Under the pieces are notes generated by a model. It did no database searches. It worked only from the letters and a program-made list of their open reading frames with translations, and was not told the DNA's origin. Positions 1 through 8,175 of a stretch of DNA of 64,000 nt are shown here, piece after piece (position 1 is the stretch's first letter; each line of letters begins with the position of its first letter). The stretch spans positions 1,984,001 through 2,048,000 of the forward strand of contig NZ_CP133038.1 in assembly GCF_033060595.1 (NCBI RefSeq), written 5' to 3'. Origin of the DNA: Pyramidobacter sp. YE332. Its GTDB lineage: Bacteria > Synergistota > Synergistia > Synergistales > Dethiosulfovibrionaceae. Both the position numbers and the translations under genes were made by a program.

Positions 1-1804
1 CCTTCGAACTTGATGTTCTTCTTGGTCGCGCCGCCGAGGGTGATGTCTTGTTTCGTTCCTGCGGCGTTGCTGACGGTGAAGCCGTTCTTGAGCGCGGTGA
101 TGTCGGTGCCGTGTTGGGTGACCGTGGTGTTGCTGTTCACCTGATTGTTGATCTGGCTGTTCAGCGCCGTTGTGTCGAGGCCGACGGTCAGTTTCTTGGC
201 GGCGGCGTCGTAGGAGGTCTGGACGTAGTTGATGCCCGCGAACTCCAGGGTGTCGCCGGCCACGATCGGGCCTACGCTGCTACCGGATTTGACGTTGAAA
301 CCGGCTTTCAGGGCGGTGATGTCGGTGGTGTGCCCGTTTACCGTGGTGTTCAGACTGGTGATGGCACCGTTGTTGGCGATGTTGAGGTGAGTTCCGAGGT
401 TCGGGTCGGTCTTCACGGTGACGGTGGCGCCGTCGGCGGCGCTCGCCACTTCGACGAGGATTTTGTTGGCTTCGCCTACGAACTGGATGTTCTTCTTGGT
501 CGCGCCACCGAGGGTGATGGTCTGTTTGGTGCCGGCGGCGTTGCTGACGGTGAAGCCGCCTTTGAGGGCGTTGATGTCAGTGGTGTGTCCGGTGACGGTG
601 GGGTTGGTGTTCACCTGGGCGTTGATCTGGCTGTTCAGCTTGGTCTGGTCGAGGGTGAAGTTCAGCCCGGCGGCGTTCACCACCGGTTTGATGTAAGCGT
701 CTCCCTTGACCACCAGCGGGGTGCTGACGTCGATGACTTTGGAGCCGGGCGTCGGGGTCTGGCTGTCCTTGATGGTCCAGGTGGCGGCGCGCTTCAGCTG
801 CGCCACGTTGACGGCGTCATCGTTGTCGGTCCCGGCCGCCACGCCGGTGATCTGGCGGGTAATGTTACCGGCCAGGTTGCCCACGGCGACGGCGTTGCGC
901 GTGGAGATCCACGCCGCACCGCTCTGCCCGGCCCCCAGAAACGCCGCTTTCCCGGCGGCGGTATCCGCCATCGCCCCGCTGCCGAGGGCGACGGAATCGG
1001 CCCGCACGGCGCGCGCCCCCACGCCTACGGCGAAGGAATTCACCGCCGCGGTTTCGACGATGCCTCCCGACGCCGCCAGGGAGTTTATAGCCTTCGCCTG
1101 CGAACTTGAACCCATCGCGGTGGAATAGTTGCCCTCGGCAAGGGTATTGCTCCCCATCGCGGTGGAAGCGGCGCCAGTGGCGCGGGTCACGTTCCCCATC
1201 GCGATGGAAGCGTAGCCGGCGGTTTGGGCTTTGTACCCCATCGCGACGGAAGAACCTCCCTTGGCTTCGCTCTCAACCCCCATTGCGGTGGAAACGTTGC
1301 CGATGGCTTTGGACTTGCTCCCCATCGCGGTGGAAGACTCGCCCTCGGCACTGGTTTCGTTCCCCATCGCGGTGGCATAGCCGCCCTTGGCAACCGTTTT
1401 GAACCCGAGCGCGACGGAAATTTCGCCGGTGCTCTCGGCTTCTCTCCCTATCGCGATGGAACCTTCGTTGGTCGCTTTGGTATTCGTACCTATCGCATAG
1501 GAACTGTTGCCTTCGGCGCGGGCCACAAGCCCGAGAGCGAAGGAATTTTGCCCTTTGGCGTAGGACGACTGCCCCATTGCGATAGCGTTGACGCCGATCG
1601 CTTCGGCGCCCGCCCCTATCGCGGCAAGAGCGTGCAAGCCCACAGAAGGAGAGCCATTCGGGCCGATCTTCAGCTTTCCTCCCTCGACCCAGTCGACCCA
1701 GGCGCCGAAAGCGCTTCCCGTTCCCCCAGCGCCAACGCCAGAAGCAGCGCCGCCGCCTTCCGCACGGCGGGCGGTCTGCTCCGCTGCATAAACTTTCCCA
1801 TCAT
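1..1804 (-). CDS. YadA-like trimeric autotransporter adhesin, 3'-truncated by window edge, apparent frameshift after signal peptide
   Basis: Surface-exposed trimeric adhesin (type Vc secretion); the C-terminal anchor lies outside the window. The passenger frame reads without a stop from about 1889 down to the left edge. From about 1620 to 1000 it has about a dozen YadA-head repeats of the form S-x-A-x-G (for example SIAMG, STAMG, SFALG). A neck follows with AVAVGNLAGNITRQITGVAAG and DAVNVAQLKR, then stalk modules such as VSNAAGTKQ and TLGGATKKN. The best start is ATG at 1804 (or 1801), 9 nt after GAGGAGG (1814-1820). It opens a credible signal peptide, basic MQRSRPPAVRK then LLLALAL, but that frame stops at 1670. 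One extra G in the five-G run (1723-1727) would join signal and head. The head frame alone has an ATG at 1889 but no signal sequence. Identification is firm; functional status is not. Confidence 0.85.
15..165 (-). repeat. Stalk module repeat, copy 2
   Basis: This 151-bp stretch matches 489-639 base for base in register, with no indels and scattered substitutions (offset exactly 474 bp, or 158 codons). It encodes the same stalk segment, starting with a GGATKKN-type motif. It is an in-frame duplication within the adhesin stalk. Confidence 0.8.
489..639 (-). repeat. Stalk module repeat, copy 1
   Basis: Partner of the 15-165 repeat, same orientation and register. The two copies differ at scattered third and a few first codon positions, so the duplication is not recent. 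Confidence 0.8.
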
Positions 1805-1889
1805 CGTATACGACCTCCTCTGAAATCTTCCCAACGCACCGGGCGCCGTTTCGCTTTTTCCGCGTCTTTCGACGCGCGCTGCGCTCCAT

Positions 1890-2305
1890 GCCGGCATACA
1901 ACACGCCATCATAAGAGTGTTCACAAACATATCATACCCCCGTGTAAAGATAACGAGTTGTTTGTGTTTATACTTTACCCCGAGTAAACAAAAGCCGCGA
2001 CGCTTTCAAACGCCTGCGGCCGGCTCGGAATTCCCCGCGCAAAGAACGGAGACACGAAGGGGAAAAGTCGAAATATTCTTCAACATTTTTCAGCGCTTTT
2101 TGACAAAAATACGCGAAAAAAATTTATTCAGCCCGCTTTTGCGGCCGGCGTCGCAGTCTTTTATGAATTTATCTACAATCACGACGGGGACGCCCGTACA
2201 AAAAGGCGCTTGACCTGAAGCGGACTTTCAGTGTTAAATTATTCGAGGTTTTCGGCCGGGCAGGTTCCGGTCGCCATAGACGATCAAAAGTGACGGAGGT
2301 TCTCT
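1890..2305. promoter_or_regulatory. AT-rich divergent intergenic region
   Basis: This separates the adhesin (minus) from the phosphoesterase (plus) and is much AT-richer than its surroundings. A TATGAT element at 1931-1936 (minus) could be a -10 for the adhesin but has no convincing -35. For the plus strand, TTGACC (2210-2215) and TTAAAT (2234-2239) with an 18-bp spacer precede the phosphoesterase RBS. No coding sequence is apparent. Confidence 0.4.
2210..2239 (+). promoter_or_regulatory. Sigma-70-like promoter for the phosphoesterase
   Basis: TTGACC at 2210-2215, 18-bp spacer, TTAAAT at 2234-2239. It lies about 66 bp upstream of the GTG start at 2306, at the end of an AT-rich stretch. Confidence 0.45.
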
Positions 2306-3430
2306 GTGCGCATCATCATCGCAGTTTCAGGCGTTATTTTCCTGTACGAGGCGTTCAGCATGATCTGGCCGCTGCGGCTGCCTCTCTGGGGCAAGCTGGC
2401 CGCCGCGGCGCTGCTGCTGGCGGGGGCTTTCAAGAATTCCATCTACCAGCGGCTGGGCGGCGGCATGTTCTTCGCCCCCGATCTGCCGCGCTGGGTCATG
2501 ATCGCGGGCTCGCTGCTCTACAATCTGCTGATCGTGGCGCTGTTTCTGCTGCTGGTCAAGGACGCGGTCTGGCTGCTGTGGAAGCTCTGCGCCCGCCGCC
2601 CGTTCCCCGCCGCGGAGGCCTCGCTGCTCGCCCTCGTCTTCGCCGCGGCGCTGACCGCTTACGGCACGTGGGAGGCGATCCGCGTGCCGGACGTCGCCGA
2701 GCGTCCCGTGACGATCCGCGGGCTGGCGCCCGAGTTCGAGGGGCTCAGGGTGGCGCTGCTCGTCGACCTTCACGCCAGCGCGCTGAACCGCCGCCCGCTG
2801 ATCCAGGCCATCGTCGACAGAACGATGGCGCTCAAGCCCGACCTGATCCTGATGCCCGGCGATTTCGTCGACGGGCTGGTCAGCCAGCGCAGGGAGGATC
2901 TGGAGCCGCTGGCGCAGCTGAAAGCGCCGCTGGGCGTTTTCGGCTCGTCGGGCAACCACGAATATTACTCGGGCTTCGACGCCTGGATGAAGCAGCTGCG
3001 CAAATTCGGCGTCACGATGCTGGAAAACGAACACCGCGTACTGGCCCGCGGCGAAGGGCGGCTGGTGCTGGCCGGAGTGCCCGACCAACAGGGGGCGCGC
3101 ATGGGCCGCGCCGCGCCCGATCCGGACAAAGCGCTGGCCGGCGCGCCTCGGGGCGTCCCCGTCATCCTCATGGCCCACCGCCCCGAAGCGGCGCGCGAAA
3201 ACGCGGCCCGCGGCGTGGCGCTGCAGGTATCCGGGCACACGCATGGCGGCATGATGCCGGGGCTCGACCGGCTCGTCGCCCGGTTCAACGGCGGTTTCGT
3301 CAAGGGCTGGTACGACGTCGGCGGCATGAAACTGTTCAACAGTCCCGGCACTTCGCTTTGGAACGGTTTCCCGCTGCGGCTCATGGATCCCGCCGAAATC
3401 ACGCTGCTCACGCTCCGCGCCGCGCCGTGA
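2306..3430 (+). CDS. Membrane-anchored metallophosphoesterase (YkuE/YaeI-like)
   Basis: Predicted calcineurin-like phosphoesterase of 374 aa. The first ~130 residues form three to four hydrophobic segments. The catalytic domain follows with metal-binding blocks LLVDLHAS (normally SDLH; the Ser is Val here), MPGDFVDG (GDxxD), GSSGNHEYY (GNHE) and SGHTHGG (GHTH). Family members act at the membrane, some on lipid A-type or UDP-diacylglucosamine substrates; no substrate can be assigned here. The start is GTG at 2306, 6 nt after GGAGG (2295-2299). It stands alone, with a promoter at 2210-2239 and a terminator at 3470-3516. Confidence 0.85.
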   Translation: MRIIIAVSGVIFLYEAFSMIWPLRLPLWGKLAAAALLLAGAFKNSIYQRLGGGMFFAPDLPRWVMIAGSLLYNLLIVALFLLLVKDAVWLLWKLCARRPFPAAEASLLALVFAAALTAYGTWEAIRVPDVAERPVTIRGLAPEFEGLRVALLVDLHASALNRRPLIQAIVDRTMALKPDLILMPGDFVDGLVSQRREDLEPLAQLKAPLGVFGSSGNHEYYSGFDAWMKQLRKFGVTMLENEHRVLARGEGRLVLAGVPDQQGARMGRAAPDPDKALAGAPRGVPVILMAHRPEAARENAARGVALQVSGHTHGGMMPGLDRLVARFNGGFVKGWYDVGGMKLFNSPGTSLWNGFPLRLMDPAEITLLTLRAAP

Positions 3431-3468
3431 TCCTGCGGCAAAAAACCCGTGATCCTGCGGCAAAAAAC
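3427..3468 (+). repeat. Two tandem copies of a 22-bp unit after the phosphoesterase stop
   Basis: GTGATCCTGCGGCAAAAAAC occurs at 3427-3446 and again at 3449-3468. The first copy includes the stop codon. A related ATCCTGCGGC string follows the lpxL stop near 14227. It looks like a small local duplication. Confidence 0.6.
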
Positions 3469-3469
3469 A

Positions 3470-3516
3470 AAGAAGCGCGCTTCCGCGGTCGAAACGATCG
3501 CGAAAACGCGCTTCTT
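3470..3516 (+). terminator. Rho-independent terminator, probably bidirectional
   Basis: AAGAAGCGCG (3470-3479) pairs with CGCGCTTCTT (3507-3516), followed by T residues; the opposite strand also ends in T after the stem. It sits between two converging genes. Confidence 0.7.
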
Positions 3517-3593
3517 TTTCGTCTCTCTGACTCTCTTCGCCGATCGAAAAAAATTGTTCGGCTTTTTCGTTGAAAACCGGCTTCTCTCAGCAA

Positions 3594-5231
3594 CTACGAT
3601 GCCAGACTCTCAAGCGCGCAGATCAGATCGCCGAGGCGGTTGAGCTGCGCGCGCCGGAACGACCGGATCATCAGCCGCGCGCGCTCCGTGCGCGGAGAGG
3701 CGTCCCGCGCCAGGGCCAGCCCCGGCAGCCAATCGAGCGGCAGGGCCCAATCCTGCTGCGGCGCGTCCTTGAAGGCGTAGAGCGCGCGATTCAAAAGCCG
3801 CGTGGCGCGCAGGGGCTCCATCCGCGGCAGCGGCAGTCCTTTCAGCCGCGCGCGCAGGTCTTCCGTGTCTTCGTAACGGGGCAGCTCCCGTTCCAGCGCC
3901 GCGGTCAGGGCCGGCACGTCGAAGGGGAATCTTTTCGGCGACGCCAGGCGGCTCAGCGCCAGCGCGTAAAGCCGCGCGTCCTGCTTCATGACGACGGGAT
4001 CGACGTGTTCCATCACGTCCTCTTCGGTGTGCCACCACCAGCTCATGAAGCCGTTCGCCGTGCCGTCCGGCGAACCGTCAGGCAGCGTCGAGCTCCAGCT
4101 CATGCAGCTGGAAACGCCGATATTCTTGAACGACAGGTCCCAGCCCGTCACGAAGCCGCCGGGGCGCAGTTTTTGGCCGGTCACGTCGGCCACGACGGAA
4201 GCGTACAGACCGCGCAGGTCCGGCCCCGAAGAGCCGCGCGCGAAGTCGTCCGCGCCGCGCAGCCCCGGCATGTCGGCGTTGCACAGCGCCAGGCAGCGGC
4301 GCCGCAGCGAATCGAAATTATCCGCGGCGAAGGCCGACGAGCCGGCGTAGCGTCCGTTCGAGTGTCCCGACCACCAGCAGATCTTGATCCCCCGCGCCAG
4401 GGGGCGTGCGGCGAAAAGTCCGGCCATGGCGAGCGCGACGGCGTTGCCGGTGGCGTTGTCGCAGGCGCCGTAATGCCACGAATCCAGATGGTTGCCCAGC
4501 AGCACGTACTCTTCGCTTTCGCCGGGCAGGTCGGCTTCGAGCACGGGGATCTCGCGAACTCCGTTCTCCACGCGCGTTTCGAGTTCGAGAACCGCATCTC
4601 CGGCGCAGGCGCGGCGGATCAAGGCCTCGCCTGCGCCGCGCGGCATGACCGCGACCGGCAGCGCGGGATAAAGCGAACTTTCCCACGGGTCGGGCTGTCC
4701 CCAGATAAAATTGACGTTGCCCTCGTGGATCAGCGTTTCGTCGCCCTGTTCCCAAACGCAGACCAGCGCCGCCGCGCCGCGGTCCTGAGCGTCCATGACC
4801 GCGACCGGCGACGCGGTGCGCGCGACGACGATCTTTCCCAGCAGGTCGCGCTCGCGCGGGGCGCCGCGCGCGGCCAGAAGGTCGAGCGGATTGTGCAGCA
4901 GCTCCGTCTTTTCGACGAAGACCGGCGTCCCTCGCACGGGCTCGCGCGTCGAAGCGCAGAAGCTCCACGTCTTGCACGGCAGGCGGCGCTCGCTCCCGTC
5001 CGCATCGAGCAGCGTCAGCCGCGCCGAGACGGGGTCGCTGAGCCAGGCGGGATAACGATGCAGCGTCCACTTCACGCCGGCGCGGCTGAGGCGGTCGGCG
5101 ACAAATTCCGCCGCCTTCGCCTCGCCCTCGCGCCCCGACCTGCGGTCGAAAGAGGCGATCGTTTCGACGTCCTTCCAGACGCGGCCGTGGTCGATCGCGC
5201 CGAGCAGACCTTTCTCCGCCGCCGTCAGCAT
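3594..5231 (-). CDS. M28-family-like metallopeptidase with altered catalytic motif
   Basis: 545-aa soluble protein. The M28 zinc scaffold is visible: GNHLDSWHYGACDNATG (first His and bridging Asp), CNADMPG (Asp) and WWWHTEEDVMEHVD (C-terminal His). Where active M28 enzymes have the Glu-Glu pair (WGGEExGLxGS) this one reads SGHSNGRYAGS, so the general base is missing or supplied elsewhere. An N-terminal PA-like segment is plausible. ATG at 5231 overlaps the stop of the creatininase gene (5225), so the two are translationally coupled. Peptide or amide hydrolysis is inferred from the fold and from the neighbouring amidase and symporter; the substrate is unknown. Confidence 0.75.
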   Translation of the reverse strand: MLTAAEKGLLGAIDHGRVWKDVETIASFDRRSGREGEAKAAEFVADRLSRAGVKWTLHRYPAWLSDPVSARLTLLDADGSERRLPCKTWSFCASTREPVRGTPVFVEKTELLHNPLDLLAARGAPRERDLLGKIVVARTASPVAVMDAQDRGAAALVCVWEQGDETLIHEGNVNFIWGQPDPWESSLYPALPVAVMPRGAGEALIRRACAGDAVLELETRVENGVREIPVLEADLPGESEEYVLLGNHLDSWHYGACDNATGNAVALAMAGLFAARPLARGIKICWWSGHSNGRYAGSSAFAADNFDSLRRRCLALCNADMPGLRGADDFARGSSGPDLRGLYASVVADVTGQKLRPGGFVTGWDLSFKNIGVSSCMSWSSTLPDGSPDGTANGFMSWWWHTEEDVMEHVDPVVMKQDARLYALALSRLASPKRFPFDVPALTAALERELPRYEDTEDLRARLKGLPLPRMEPLRATRLLNRALYAFKDAPQQDWALPLDWLPGLALARDASPRTERARLMIRSFRRAQLNRLGDLICALESLAS

Positions 5232-6010
5232 TTCGCCGCCGGCAGAGGGGCTTTCAGGAACTCCTCGACGAAATCGCCCAGGTAGCGCACCGTGCCCTCG
5301 AAGATCTCGCGCCCCCACGCCGCGTCGGCTTTGGCGCAGCTGTCGTCGCCGCCGCCGAAGGTACCGGTCTTGGTGAACGCCGCCGTCGAGCGGATGATCT
5401 TCACCGTCGCGCCCTTGAAGGCGATGGCGTTGCCGTACGTGCTTTTCAGCTCCGGCGTCAGCGAGCGGATCTCCTCGGGGACGAAGTTCTTTTCCTTGCG
5501 CACCCAGTCGGGGCGCAGCGCCATCATCACCGCCGCCTCCTGCCCGCCGCCGTGCCCGCCGCCCCAGCGTGGATCCAGCTCGCGGGCGATCGTCCACCAG
5601 TCCAGGATCGCGCCCAGGCCGCCGCGCCCGTAGATCCGCAAACACGCCGCCTCCAGCGCCGGATCGTTGCCGCCGTGGCCGTTGAGAAAGGCGAAACGGC
5701 GCACGCCGGCGTCCATCAGATGCACGGCGACGCTCGTCATCACCGACTGCAGCGCCGCCGTGCCGATGTCGATCGTGCCGCTGAACTCCGTGTGATAAGG
5801 GCACACGCCGTAGGGCATCGTCGGCAGCACGACCAGACGGTCGGCATAACGCGCCTCGAGCCGCCGCGCCATCTCTTCCGGGATCGTGAAGTCGGTGCCC
5901 AGCGGGCCGATCGAGCCGTGCTGCTCGGTGCTTCCCAGCGGGACCAGCGCCAGCAGATCGTCGGAAGCCGTTTCGTGGAACTCGTGCCACGTCATCGAAG
6001 CCAGATACAT
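5225..6010 (-). CDS. Creatininase-family amidohydrolase
   Basis: Predicted cytoplasmic metal-dependent amidohydrolase, 261 aa. Family blocks present are LVPLGSTEQHG (metal site), GTDF, PYHTEFSGTID, FLNGHGGND and GGGHGGGQEAAVMM. The family hydrolyses creatinine or related cyclic or formylated amides; the substrate here is not determined. ATG at 6010 has GGGAGGG 7 nt upstream; a longer frame to 6094 adds an unlikely leader. It is third of four genes in the operon read from 7841 to 3594, between the SSS symporter and the M28-like peptidase. Confidence 0.85.
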   Translation of the reverse strand: MYLASMTWHEFHETASDDLLALVPLGSTEQHGSIGPLGTDFTIPEEMARRLEARYADRLVVLPTMPYGVCPYHTEFSGTIDIGTAALQSVMTSVAVHLMDAGVRRFAFLNGHGGNDPALEAACLRIYGRGGLGAILDWWTIARELDPRWGGGHGGGQEAAVMMALRPDWVRKEKNFVPEEIRSLTPELKSTYGNAIAFKGATVKIIRSTAAFTKTGTFGGGDDSCAKADAAWGREIFEGTVRYLGDFVEEFLKAPLPAAKC

Positions 6011-6107
6011 TTTCAATCCCTCCCGTACTTCCCGAACAAAAGCAAAGAGAGATCCCGCCGCGCGCCGGGCGGCTGCGGCGGGGACCTCCGTCATGACTGG
6101 GCGAGCC

Positions 6108-7583
6108 CTAGGCGAAATGGCGCTTCAGCGTCTCGTCCGAAGCCCTGCGGGTCGCCAAGCTGACGACGATCATGACGATCATCGCGTACGCCCAGCAGAC
6201 CATCAGCGGGTTGAAGCCGAAGGCCCAGCCGGGATGCTTGAGCGTCATCAGCACGAACAGCGCCTCGCCCACCGCCACGCCGGCGAACGCGCCCGCACGG
6301 GTCGCGCCCTTCCAGTAGAGACCGAGCAGCACCGGCGCCGTCCAGATCCCCAGACCGCCGAAAGCGAACAGGATCAGCTTGAAGATCGTCGCGGGACGCG
6401 AAACGCCGAAGCAGATGGCGATCACGCCGATGATCACCGTGACGTAGCGCGACATACGCAGGATCTGGCCGTCGGTCGCCCGCGGGTTGACGCGCCTCTG
6501 GTAAATGTCGCGGGTGATCGCGCCCGTGGCGGAGATCAGCAGCGAATCGATCGTCGACATGCCGGCCGCCATGATGCCCGTGATCAGCAGCGAGGAAATG
6601 ACGGGCGAAAGGCTCTTCTGCAGCAGCAGAGGCACGATGAAGTCGATATCCTTGCCCTGCAGCCCGGGAATGGAAACGATGCCGTTGACGCCCGACCACT
6701 CGATCAGCGTCGCGGCGATCCACATGCCCAGCGTGCCGAGAATCGTAGCCTTGAACATGACCTTATAGTTTTTCATGGCGAAGAACTTCGTCACCAGCGT
6801 CGGCTGCGAGATCGAGAAAAAGCTCCACAGCACGATCATCGACACGTAGTTCGCCCAGCCGTAAGCCCCGCCGACGCCGGGATGCGACATGTACGCAGGA
6901 TTGAGCTCGAGCAGCTTGGCCGAAATCGCCTCGAAGCCTCCGCCCAACCTGATCGATACCACAAACGTGACGATCGCCGTGGCCAGCATCAGACCGCCCT
7001 GGATCACGTCGGTCAGCATGGCGCCGCGGATGCCGCCGCTCATGCAGTAAAGGATGACGACGATCCCCATGCCGACGATGCCCACCCACTCGGGCGCGCC
7101 CGTGTACACGCGCAGGATCACGCCGGCGCCGATCGTCTGCGCGCCCATCATCGGGATCATGAAAATGATCATCAGCAGCGCCTGGAACGTGCGCAGGCCG
7201 TTGGACTCGAAACGGTCGCCCAGATAATCGGCCAGCGTCAAGAATCCCTGCGTGTGCCCCAGCTTGATGAGCTTGCGCCCCACCAGCAGCGCCGGGATGA
7301 TCATGGAAAACACCAGCCCCGGCACGGAAATGGACAGCCCCGCGAAGCCGACCTTGTAGCAGGTCGCCGGACAGCCCATGAACGTGCTCATGCTGTACTG
7401 CGTGGCGAAATAGGCGAAGCCGCTGACGATGGCGCCGGCTTTGCCGCTCATGACGAAGAAGTCCTTCAGCGTGGTGGTGTTCTTTGCCGAAAAGTATCCG
7501 ATGCCCGCCATCAGCACGAAATAAAAAGCGAGAACTCCGTAAAACACCGACGGGATCGGCTTGAGCATTGTCCCTACGTCCAT
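6108..7583 (-). CDS. Sodium:solute symporter (SSS family, PanF-like)
   Basis: 491-aa integral membrane protein with about 13 hydrophobic segments. The N-terminal AFYFVLMAGIGYFSAKNT and the following GKAGAIVSGFAYFATQYS match the TM1-TM2 region of SSS carriers, which couple Na+ influx to uptake of pantothenate, proline, carboxylates or similar solutes. ATG at 7583 lies 9 nt after the RBS AAAGGAG, which overlaps the end of the small membrane protein gene. The partner genes (small membrane subunit, creatininase, peptidase) suggest uptake of an amide or peptide-derived compound; this is inference. Confidence 0.85.
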   Translation of the reverse strand: MDVGTMLKPIPSVFYGVLAFYFVLMAGIGYFSAKNTTTLKDFFVMSGKAGAIVSGFAYFATQYSMSTFMGCPATCYKVGFAGLSISVPGLVFSMIIPALLVGRKLIKLGHTQGFLTLADYLGDRFESNGLRTFQALLMIIFMIPMMGAQTIGAGVILRVYTGAPEWVGIVGMGIVVILYCMSGGIRGAMLTDVIQGGLMLATAIVTFVVSIRLGGGFEAISAKLLELNPAYMSHPGVGGAYGWANYVSMIVLWSFFSISQPTLVTKFFAMKNYKVMFKATILGTLGMWIAATLIEWSGVNGIVSIPGLQGKDIDFIVPLLLQKSLSPVISSLLITGIMAAGMSTIDSLLISATGAITRDIYQRRVNPRATDGQILRMSRYVTVIIGVIAICFGVSRPATIFKLILFAFGGLGIWTAPVLLGLYWKGATRAGAFAGVAVGEALFVLMTLKHPGWAFGFNPLMVCWAYAMIVMIVVSLATRRASDETLKRHFA

Positions 7584-7589
7584 GATGAA

Positions 7590-7841
7590 CTACACTCCTT
7601 TCCGTTCTTCGTCAAATTCGTGGTACTCGGGACGGCGCATGGCCTGTACATAAAAAACGACGATCAGGACCATCGTGATCGCCGTGTGGACCGTCCAGCC
7701 CACGATGAAACCGGGCAGCCCGTAAATCACGGGGATGTACCGGGTCGCGTAAAAGAACGGGAACGGGACCATGATGATGAAGAACAGAAAACCGAAAATC
7801 AGCGCCCATTTTTTTTCGAAACTGTTGCTGAAAATATCCAT
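7590..7841 (-). CDS. Small two-helix membrane protein, accessory to the SSS symporter
   Basis: 83-aa protein with two hydrophobic segments (WALIFGFLFFIIMVPFPFF and a C-terminal one around TAITMVLIVVFYVQ) and a short charged tail. Small DUF997- or DUF3311-like proteins of this layout are commonly encoded directly upstream of SSS carriers and may be a subunit. ATG at 7841 follows GAAAGGAG; the stop at 7590 overlaps the RBS of the symporter. First gene of the operon, about 150 bp downstream of an excellent promoter. Confidence 0.7.
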   Translation of the reverse strand: MDIFSNSFEKKWALIFGFLFFIIMVPFPFFYATRYIPVIYGLPGFIVGWTVHTAITMVLIVVFYVQAMRRPEYHEFDEERKGV

Positions 7842-7991
7842 CCAAGCCGCTCCTTTCAAGAAAAATGCCTCTGCCGCACCTCCGCCGCCGACCCTAAAGA
7901 TCCCGCGCCTCCTTTCCGGGCCTGAAAACAGCGCGCGCCGCAAAAACGGCGTCGTAAACAAAAAATAAATGTATCCAAAAAACCCGGTTTG

Positions 7992-8020
7992 AGTATAATA
8001 ATTTTCCCTGAGCGTGTCAA
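7992..8020 (-). promoter_or_regulatory. Strong sigma-70 promoter for the symporter operon
   Basis: On the minus strand, consensus TTGACA (8015-8020), 17-bp spacer, TATACT (7992-7997). It points at the small membrane protein start at 7841. Confidence 0.8.
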
Positions 8021-8105
8021 TGGATCCATTTTTCCGAACGGCGCATGGACGCTTGATATCTCTTTCACGATCCGTTTCAGGAGCGGCCGTTTCATCAAGA
8101 AACGA

Positions 8106-8149
8106 CGGCCCGGCGGGCGTCTGAAAAACTTTCAGAGCCCGCCGGGCCG
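8106..8149 (-). terminator. Terminator after the ahpC-reductase operon
   Basis: Perfect 13-bp GC-rich inverted repeat CGGCCCGGCGGGC (8106-8118) and its complement (8137-8149), loop 18 nt, with a T-rich downstream side. It ends the transcript of the reductase gene (stop at 8176). Confidence 0.75.
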
Positions 8150-8175
8150 TTATCGTTTTGTGTACAATGATTCTC

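Noticed and set aside
1110-1560. Regular repeats resembling a CRISPR array
   Set aside because: The period follows codons of S-x-A-x-G head repeats and there are no unique spacers with conserved repeats; it is coding.
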